From: Nilaparvata lugens
Lineage: Eukaryota > Arthropoda > Insecta > Hemiptera > Delphacidae
Direction: 5' to 3'
DNA: 64,000 bases
Assembly: GCF_014356525.2 (NCBI RefSeq)
Contig: NC_052508.1
Coordinates: 38,653,613 to 38,717,612, forward strand
The position numbers and the translations under genes are program-made. The notes beneath the pieces were generated by a model, which did not search any database, had not been told where the DNA came from, and was given only the letters and a program-made list of their open reading frames with translations. Position 1 is the first letter of the stretch. Each line of letters begins with the position of its first letter. Of this stretch, positions 55,642 through 64,000 are shown piece after piece.

Positions 55642-55961
55642 CTTCCTATCTAAGAAATTATATTACTTGCAATAATAATAATTGATAGGATTTTAATTAG
55701 GTTATAATTTTAGTCAAGTAAACTATCTATGTTTATTTTTAAATCTCGAAAACCTAACCTCAAAATAACCTCTAAACGATGTTTGGCTTATAAAATAGAA
55801 TTAAGAATTAAAATCTAAAACAAAATGATAGAACGTGATCAAGAAACAATTAATAATGAAATTAATACAAAAATTTGTACTTATCCGTGACTATTTATAA
55901 CACAAAATCTTCCAAAACCCAGGAGCGAAATTATGTATGACTTTCATTCACAACCTCAAGG

Positions 55962-57613
55962 TCAATTCTCCTGAAATGTTTGATCATCTGCAGCAGTCCA
56001 AACAAATTTGTCATTTCTACTAGTAAGATGTTGAAATTTACTAGTGAGATCGGAATACTTTCGTTGAAACTGACGATAGAAGTTACACAAACCAAGAAAT
56101 GACTGCAACTGTTTTAAATTTTTGGGTGTTGGAAATTTCTGAATAGCATCCATTTTAGATTTGTCCACTTCAATACCTTTCTTACTGATGTAAAAGCCTA
56201 AATATTTGATCTTATCAGCAATAAACTGTGATTTATTTAGCTTCAGTTTTATGTTATCATCTTTCAATTTTTTCAAGACTAATTCAGTCCTCTCAATGTG
56301 TTGTTCTAAACTTTCACTGCTCAAAGCCATATCATCTACATAAGCTATAACAAAGTGTGACACTTCTTGTCCTAACACTTGATGTAAACATCTAATAAAT
56401 TCAGATCCACTGATATTTAGTCCAAAGGGAAGGTGAGTACCATATACTGATATAACTTTAAAAAACTCTTACCAAAAACGTTAAATGCCAAAAACTGTTT
56501 ACTTTCTTCCGATAAGGGAATGTTATTATATGCTTGAGTTATATCAAAATTACTAATGTATGAAAACTTATTAAATCTAATTAACAAATCATTAATTGGT
56601 TCAGGTTCACTACACCCTTTTTCAATATAACTAGATAAATGTCGGCCATCAATACACAACCTTAATGAACCATTAGGTTTCTTGACAATTACAAGTGGAT
56701 TAGTATACCTTGAATTACTAGGTTCAATTATCCCTTGATCTAACATTTTCTTGATTTCTTTACCTACTTCATCTCTGTACTGATACGGAATAGGGTAACT
56801 TTTCTTATTTAACTGTATGTCACCCTTAATTCTGAGTTCGCAAACACAGTTTCTGGCTGAACCTGGTGAATCAGAAAACACATCTTTATACTCTTCAAAT
56901 ACCTTAACCAATTTATTAACTAAATCTGCAGGTTCATCACTCAGTTTCGTTTTCAAATTATTTATTTTATCTACCCAAAGATCTTCAAAATTGTCAGGTT
57001 CAATATTTTATTTTAAACAATCTGTTGTTAGTAACAACATCTTGTCTGAAAACAGAAAACATTTATCTCGAATAGCAAGAACATCTTGACTGAAATCAAG
57101 AATAGCACCCATGTCTTTCAAAAAATCACAACCTACCAGAATGTCAACATTCAAATCAGTTACAACTAAAAATACAATCGGTATTTCTAAGTCTCCTAAC
57201 ATCACATCAAGTAACACCGGTTTAACAACTTTTTTCGATCTATTTCCAGTTGTGACTACAATATTTATATTTGGAGAAGAAATCAAATTTAATTTACCCT
57301 GTGCCAACTGCATTTCTTGAAGTAATCTATCATTAATAACATTGACCTCAGATCCACTATCAATAATCAAGTTATATGTCTTCTCAAAAATAGATACCTT
57401 AACTTCTGCTAAACTATACCCTTGTAATATGGATGTTTCCTTTTCTTCAAGTAAGTGACTAAGCATACAATGTACTTGACAATTAGTACTCTCAATTATA
57501 TCCTCATTGATAGGATCATCAACATTAATTATGAAGCCATTTTGCAAAATTTCAAACATGTTATCACTATTTTCATTTTTATTAAAGTTGAATATCTCCT
57601 GATTGTTAATCAA
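55962..57613 (-). pseudogene. Gypsy 2: protease and reverse transcriptase
   Basis: 57613-57008 has the protease LIIDSGSEVNVINDRLL and a downstream VDILVGCDFL. A TAA at 57010-57008 interrupts, and RT follows in the same frame from 56956: NPLVIVKKPNGSLRLCID, FDITQAYNNIP, then a frame change near 56410 and the catalytic FVIAYVDDMALSS. KYLGFYISKKGIEVDKSKM and a connection domain follow. The element is cut at 55962 by the LINE. Confidence 0.9.
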
Positions 57614-57800
57614 ATTGCTATTGTTTGAATTTCTAGAATCTACTTGTACATCATCAAAATCGGGTACATTTTTATAAGGTGTTACACTTAATTCATTATT
57701 TGAGAATATTTCATGATCAATCTTATTTTATCCAAATTAACATCAAAATTACGTAAACCTTGTTCGACAGGACAAACAGGAATCTTATTTCGTTGCCCTA

Positions 57801-59646
57801 CTAGTAGTTTAAAGCTTGATTTTGATATGAATTTTGATTAGGAACAAATGCTGGATTGGGTTGTCTCAATGGCGGTGGTGGTACTCCCATGTTATGTGCC
57901 AATGGATGTGCATTCTCTGAACTTTGTGCATTATCATTATTATTTGAGTAAAAACGATTATTATGCCGATTACCTCTATTTAAATAGCCATGAGATTTTT
58001 CACCTTTATAATTATTAGAAGCAAATTTATTGTGCTGATTACTATTTGATGTGGGATTCACATGCTGAGTTCTCTGAGGTGAAGTCATCTCTGGATATCC
58101 ATGATTTTGAATAAAAGGTGGATACATGTTGGGTTGCACCTGCATAGAAGATGGGAAGTGTTGATAACTATTGTGACCTTGATTGATCTGATGTTGGTCA
58201 GATTGTTGAATCTTATGATTATCTCGGTTAGTAGAAGGTCGATATTTTTCATGATGAACAAAATCATTCAATACATTCAAAAAAGTTTCATGTGTTTTAG
58301 CATTTCGTACCAAAGCTACCAAAGCGGCTGAATTGATGGTATCATCAAAGTAAGCGCACAACAATGTAAAAATTACTTCATGGTCCATTGCCGGCAAAAA
58401 ATTCTTAGCCACATTATACTTAGAAACGAAATATTCAGTTAAAGTTTGATCGGAACCTGGTCGAAATCTACCAATATTCAATTGAGCTTTTAACTTAGCT
58501 TGTATGGTTGGTCACCACATACGATCCACAAACTTATTCTTAAACTCCTCAAAAGTATGAGTATCATCTTTAATAAAATACCACCAATCTTTGTGACGAT
58601 TATTGCTTGTCATGTTGCTCTCTACAATAACCCTGATTTGTTCCCATTGTTGTATTTTATTACGAATCAGATACTCATTCAAAGCATTAATAAAATTCAT
58701 GGGGTTATGGTAATCAATGCTCATTTGAAAGTCTTGTCTGGGGGATCGGAAAGAACTGTAAGCTACATTATTAGATAAATTACTAGCAACTGTTTCATGA
58801 ACATAATCATCTAACTTAGTGATTGCTGCAGCATTCTTGTTACATTTATTTTTTACAACACAAATTTTCTCTTGATCATGATCAATATGATTTTGGACTT
58901 TATTGAGGTTAAATAACAGATCCTGATATTTCTCATTCTGGTTATCTCTTTCACATTCAAAACTGATAATGTGTTTGTCAAGTTTAACTTTAGAATTTTC
59001 GACACATTCAGTAAGTACAGCTTGTACTTTATCTTCAACATGCAGGTCTTAATATTAATAGAACTTATATTTGAATCGAGATTAAGGGTTTTATCCTTCA
59101 ATTTTGAGATGTTGTCCTGATTTTCATTCACTATGCCCTCAATTCAGAATTTATCTTGTATTGTTCAGCTAAGATTTCTTGCTTCATTGCTATGCTATCC
59201 AACCTTAACTTCTCAATGTTTTCATTACCTTCTTGAATAGACTTTTCAAGTCACTTAGATTGTTCCTGACTCTGTCTAGATTGGTCTTGAATCTTGTTAG
59301 ATTGGTCTTGAATCTTGTCATATTGATCTTGGATTTGTCTCATTAACTGTAATAATATAGTATTGGTATGCATAGTGGTAGTATTAACTGGATCATTAGT
59401 ATTTGTAGACGCCTCGTTTGAGTTGGTTAATATTAAATGTAGGCTATCATCATCAACTTGAACAACATTACTAGGTTGATTATAACTTTGATTAAAGCTA
59501 ATCTGATCTAGAAATACTTTTTAGACCGTATTTTCATCAATATCTAATCCACTAGTACTTAATTCCTCAAGATTGCTTGAAGTATTTTCTAATAAGACAG
59601 TGTCTCTAGACATTTCATCATCACTACTTCCAGATTTATCAGACAT
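57801..59646 (-). pseudogene. Gypsy 2 gag, degraded
   Basis: Minus-strand ATG at 59646 opens an acidic N-terminus (MSDKSGSSDDEMS), followed by a Gln-rich coiled coil (IQDQYDKIQDQSNKIQDQS) near 59330-59270. A capsid-like region lies in 58724-58512 and 58481-57801 (PGSDQTLTEYFVSKYN, AYFDDTINSAALVAL), ending in an Asn/His/Pro-rich tail. Stops occur near 59519, 59250 and 58503, and there are frameshifts. No CCHC knuckle is visible. Gag is assigned by position upstream of the protease and by the capsid-like pattern. Confidence 0.75.
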
Positions 59647-59649
59647 GGA

Positions 59650-60039
59650 TATTATACTCAATAATGATCACTGAGAAAAAAAAATTTGGGGTAAAAATTT
59701 TGGGGTATCAATTTTGGAGTATATTATTTTGGTAAGGGTAGAACCTTAGAAGGTTAGAACCTTAAGGGTAGAAACAAGGGTAACAGTTTTAGGTGAAGTC
59801 CCACACCAGGGCTAACAATTTGCGGTGAGGTCCCACAACAGGAGGTACCAATTTGGGGTGTTTCAATGATTGAACTGTAGGCCTACTGGACAGTTGGGCC
59901 AAAACTTGTGTTGGATAAGACATCGGTTTCCTTTTATATAAATCATGGGTAGCCCTGTATAAATTTATCCTAACATATAACTAACTCTAATATGAGAAGG
60001 GAAAATATAATGACTTGAAAGCATTTTTGCTAACTGAGA
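59650..60039. other. Gypsy 2 leader zone with short repeats
   Basis: Non-coding. Two imperfect 30-bp repeats, GGTGAAGTCCCACACCAGG at 59792 and GGTGAGGTCCCACAACAGG at 59824, lie upstream of gag. Several TTTTGGGGTA pieces lie nearby. The 5' LTR and primer-binding site should be here, but I cannot fix them. Confidence 0.5.
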
Positions 60040-60751
60040 AATATGTAATAGGCAACACTTCAAGCATATTACAGAGTTCAAACATGACAAACAATAAAAC
60101 CTTATAATAATAATAATAATAAAGAAACACCATACCAAAAATCCACAATTATCGTTAAGGCATGAAAAATCATACAATGTGCTCGGGAGGTTAGGTTGAA
60201 AGACATCTTATAAATTAGGAATTACAGAAAAATTACCAAGAGAAAAACAAGAACTCATAGCATATTTTGCTTTCACTGAGTTTACATCTACTACAAAGTT
60301 AATATAAGTTTCAAGAAGTTGGCAGAAATAAAACTTCAAAATAAATTTATCAAAGGACATTGCAATGAGCACATTTCAAGAGACCAGCTCATGGCAGAAG
60401 AAAGAGCAAGTCCAAAGAGGAAAACAGATATGCAAAACAATTAGTTTCGCATTGCCAACTGCACCAAATAAAACACATATTTTAGAGTTTAATTAATTTA
60501 GGTTAGTTCTAAGTCATTGCTGTATATAATTTTAAGATTTGATAATAAATTTACATTTCTCAAATGTATTTGAATAATTTATAAAACCAAAATGGATCTT
60601 TTCCAAATAACTAATGAATGGATATCGAATATCGATGTTTGAAGAAAAGATCTATGTTCGATATTTTGTGTTTGATTGAAATCTATCTACATTAACAGCG
60701 CACAATTTGAAATACAAAAGTGTCAAAGTATTGTAATATTGTAATATTACA
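60040..60751 (+). repeat. Dispersed repeat, copy B (uninterrupted)
   Basis: Paralogue of 25921-26451 plus 35744-35883. It carries the single AATAA (60573-60577) where copy A has the gypsy insertion. It also has about 35 extra bases near 60620-60655 (GATATCGAATATCGATG...) not in copy A. No coding is recognised. Confidence 0.92.
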
Positions 60752-61677
60752 GTACCAACCTTCCTTCAATCTTCATAATGCATTGTCAAGGTTACTAAAC
60801 AATTACACGCACAACTGTAGTTAAACAGTCACATCTAATAAAGGAAAAGCGCTCATTCTCAATCAAACAAGTCGGTGCAATTTAATAGATACTCATAACA
60901 TCAGGTCCACAACTAAAATAAACATAAAATATGGTAATATATTATGTAAATTACGGTACGGTACTGGTGAGTTTATTCTTTTTGCGGGACCTGATGTTAT
61001 AAGTAGGTATAGCCTACACCTACTATAATAATTTATTTGCACAGCCACAAACTTCTTTGAACGTAGCTTTGAAACCGCAGTTAGCACTATTATTGTACTC
61101 ATGCCACTAAATGTTTTTATTTTTATTCTCATGATAGCCTTTGTTATATTCAAAGTAAGGTGGTATAGGAACAGGAATAACAACAAGGAAAACCGTTTCA
61201 TTACTCAAAAAATCACCAAAAATCTATGAGATTAATCATAATTTAATAACAGCATAATTCAATAATTTCATAAATCAAGATGAAATATTTACAAATTTTA
61301 ACAAGTTATCAATACCGTAGGTACCGAATATAGTGAAAAGACTTCTTTTGGAAATTGTTTGTGAAGCTAATGCAATTGAACTTCCAAATAAAAAAAAATA
61401 ATTGTTTTGTCATTCTACAGACCTTTTATAATGATGATGTTAGCTATTTCAACAACTTTTTACCATTTTTTAATGATAATTATATTATCAAAAGGGTACT
61501 GAATTACTTTTCAAGTAATGGAGACTTTTGATTCCACTGTTTTTACTTTCCTTGCCCTATTACCATAGGTAAGGAAAGTATTGCTTTTCAAAAAAAAAAA
61601 TTAAGGTACCCTAATTTCAAGTTTTCTATACGTTTCAAGGTCCCCTGAGTCCAAAAACATGATTTTTGGGTGTTGGC
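60752..61677. other. Non-coding region with a hairpin
   Basis: AT-rich. At 61544-61580 an inverted repeat has arms TACTTTCCTTGCC and GGTAAGGAAAGTA (13 bp, one mismatch) with an 11-nt loop. A 102-residue minus-strand frame at 60893-61201 is unrecognised. Confidence 0.65.
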
Positions 61678-61689
61678 CTGTGTGTGTGT

Positions 61690-61782
<93 letters not shown>

Positions 61783-61912
61783 TGTGTGTGGTGTGTGTGT
61801 GTGTGGTGTGTGGGTGTGTGTGTGGTGTGTGTGTGTGTGTGTGTGTGTGTGTGGTGTGTTGTGTGTGTGTGTGTTGTGTGTGTGTGTGTGTGGTGTGTGT
61901 GTGTGTGTGTGT

Positions 61913-61958
<46 letters not shown>

Positions 61959-61964
61959 GTGTGT

Positions 61965-62003
<39 letters not shown>

Positions 62004-62067
62004 GTGTGTGTGGTGTGTGTTGTGTGTGGTGTGTGGTGTGTGTGTGTGTGTGTTGTGTGTGTGTGTG

Positions 62068-62110
<43 letters not shown>

Positions 62111-62213
62111 GTGTGTGTGGTGTGTGTGTGTTGTGGTGTGTGTGTGTGTGTGTGTTGTGGTGTGTGTGTGTGGTGTGTGTGTGTGTGGTGTGTGTGTGTG
62201 TGTTGGAACAAGG
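61678..62213. repeat. (TG)n microsatellite, about 535 bp
   Basis: Nearly continuous TG dinucleotides with interruptions of TGGTGTG and TTGTG type. All long frames over it on both strands (182-230 residues of His/Thr or Val/Cys) are artefacts. Confidence 0.98.
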
Positions 62214-64000
62214 TATAATAAGGGGAGACAATCAAGTATACACAGCACATTAAGGGGAGGTGTGTACACTATGGGGAGACCCCGTATTGTCAATGCTCAA
62301 TTTTAGTGAAAATCACTTCTACATGCTTGAAACCATGTAAAAACGTATTAAAAAAAAATCTCCCCATTTTGTTAGTACTCTACCTAATTGGGATACACTC
62401 CAGTTCCCAAAATTGCCACCACGTTGTGCTACGATCACTAATACACAATCACACAAAACTCATTTACGAATTGAGCATACAATGCGGGGTACTCGCATAT
62501 CCCTGCAAATCCTCATCGTCTCCTCCACTGTTCGAAGTAACTGGTTTTGTTATGGTATTTGCCGTGAATTCATGATTCAGCAGCTCATTCTCTGTTTTGT
62601 TCAGACTCATAGATTCACAGCTTAGCAAATTCATAGTTCATTTTTCTGTTTAGTTCACTTGAGACATGCTTGCAGAATGTATTGTAGTACTGATTTTCTA
62701 GTTATTTGGTACAAGTAGTCTGTGAATGATTCTTCACGGAAAAGTTCCCTCCGATAACCCCACAGTCTTGAAAAATACCTTTTATTCTTCATATAACTCA
62801 AAAACCATTCATAGTGAAAAAATCCAGAAACTTTTTCAAGAGCAAAAAATCCTCTTTAATACAACGCCAAATCAGGTTCATCACAATCAATGGTGACTGA
62901 GACATGATTCTTGAAAACACAATTTCCCAAGAATTTCCCGCATTGAATTTGGGCTATTGCTGGTGATGGGAATGAAAGGTTTGCTAAGATTCAATAATAG
63001 CAAATCATTAAGTTGATATTCTTGAACAAGCTTCACTGAGAATATTCACTTACTGATTTACAGAAAAGGGTGTCTCTAACATTGGTAACCTAACATTGAA
63101 TCTCAAACCAGGATAGCCTATGATAAAATAAAATTTGTTTCTTTGTTTCTCTCCATATTGCCATTTTCTCCTGTGTCTGCCAATATCCTTGCAAAAAATT
63201 TCTTGCATGCTTACTTCGTGTGAGAATACGTTGTTCCGGGGAAAAGATTAAGTAATCATACCCCGCTCAAAGAAATCGTAGTCACGAGTTGTCAGATAGT
63301 GAGGCTGACCGCGCAGGCTATTACTCGAAGAATCAAGGCATTCCAGAATGATTTCTCATGGGGTAAATAGATTATGAGGAATCAGAGTTGAGTGAGCAGT
63401 GTGTCCTCCTAGTTCATATTATTAAATAATCCAATATGGGTAGCTGTAAGTTTCTCAACAATGCAACATAAAATGGAGTACGGTATTCTATCACTATCAG
63501 AAAGCTCATGGTGTAGCAGTTCCAGAATCTCTATTTTTTCTAATAAGCACAAATAGCCAAAACGCAATGTTGACCAGGGGTTCCCAAAAAATGTTTCCAC
63601 GGACCTCCTCACCTACCAGCAATAATGTCGAGGACTACCTCGAAATTAAGAGTTGGGAGGCACTGTGAAACGTGCACTTTCTTGAATCCCAGTAATAAGT
63701 AGTTTATATCCATAGGTGGAATGTTTTTTTAAATGTAATTAATGTTATATTATAATGAGCCAAATTATTCGCTTAGAATTTTCAGTTTATGGATTGTATT
63801 TATCCTAGCTTCGATATTAATCTTGAACAGAAATCAAGAGAAAGAAAAAGCTAAGAAACTTGTCCTGTCAAGATGAAAAAAATAAATTAGTGCATGTATC
63901 CAGGTTTTATTCAAATACTGTAGAAATGGTCAGTTATAGAATTGGTCGGAATACTGTAAGTGGAGTTGTATTATACATTGAATTCGAGAACAAGCACTTG
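62214..64000. other. Unrecognised non-coding region to the window end
   Basis: Frames of 60-90 residues only. The minus-strand frame 63612-63409 has an ordinary amino-acid composition but no family I can name. No splice-linked coding was found, so this may be intergenic or an intron of a gene beyond the window. Confidence 0.5.

Larger units (their letters stand above)
51484..55960 (-). mobile_element. Near-complete LINE with SGNH-type ORF1
   Basis: Inserted in gypsy 2 between RT and RNase H on the same strand. The 5' UTR is roughly 55960-55642; ORF1 is 55641-54543 in two frames; ORF2 is 54570-51617 with one late frameshift. The 3' end has a (TTTA)n/T-rich tail on the plus strand (51483-51531). 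It looks younger than the surrounding gypsy, since ORF2 is open over 885 codons. I could not define its target duplication. Confidence 0.88.
41700..59700 (-). mobile_element. Second Ty3/gypsy element, split by nested insertions
   Basis: On the minus strand, gag (59646-57801), PR and RT (57613-55962), RNase H (51482-51211, then 43187-43136) and integrase (43135-41750) occur in the order expected of one Ty3/gypsy pol. The gaps are filled by a LINE (51484-55960), a Polinton-type element (43530-51204) and a LINE tail (43203-43518). The RNase H reading continues across the last two insertions when their target duplications are discounted (TDHK on one side, ALTFLKKC on the other). LTRs were not identified. 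Confidence 0.85.

Noticed and set aside
61588..62306. Six long frames (182-230 residues) of Thr/His or Val/Cys
   Set aside because: They are direct translations of the TG/CA microsatellite in different frames and strands.

Overview
This window is repeat-dominated nuclear DNA from an invertebrate, most likely an insect. A hemipteran such as a planthopper is my impression, not a proof. It is AT-rich with microsatellites. One gene is spliced with GT-AG introns, and one promoter carries a TATA box with an arthropod-type initiator (TCAGTT). The mobile elements (hAT, Polinton-type, Ty3/gypsy and several LINEs) are nested in each other. I see no rRNA, CRISPR or bacterial operon structure. Apart from one five-exon gene, nearly every coding region belongs to a mobile or virus-like element, and most are broken.

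Region by region. (1) 1-3.6 kb: a TIR-flanked unit with a long open frame of unknown family that shows a Rep_trans-like motif order. It has its own TATA/Inr promoter and tandem 184-bp terminal units. (2) 4.2-5.1 kb: the endonuclease half of a LINE. (3) 5.8-16.9 kb: an intact five-exon gene predicted to fuse a Mutator-like transposase domain with a YqaJ-type nuclease. Its 7.2-kb first intron carries a complete but dead hAT transposon with a perfect 8-bp target duplication. (4) 18.4-20.9 kb: the reverse-transcriptase half of a LINE that appears to continue the 4.2-kb piece. (5) 21.2-26 kb: a 1.3-kb-arm inverted repeat made from LTR-element ends. (6) 26.45-35.74 kb: a tandem Ty3/gypsy element (LTR-internal-LTR-internal-LTR) with 5-bp outer target duplications and a chimeric middle LTR. 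(7) 35.7-41.7 kb: non-coding DNA with a tRNA-like SINE and a 160-bp tandem repeat. (8) 41.7-59.65 kb: a second Ty3/gypsy element on the minus strand. It is split by a near-complete LINE with an SGNH-type ORF1, by a LINE tail, and by a 7.7-kb Polinton-type element folded into two 3.1-kb inverted arms, each carrying a protein-primed DNA polymerase. (9) 60-60.75 kb: a paralogous repeat that preserves the empty insertion site of the tandem gypsy element. (10) 61.7-62.2 kb: a large TG microsatellite, then unrecognised DNA to the end.

The genes form no pathway. What the window records is an order of insertions and rearrangements, much of it readable from target duplications and shared lesions. The two most unusual objects are the TIR-flanked Rep-like unit at the left edge and the snap-back Polinton-type element at 43.5-51.2 kb.
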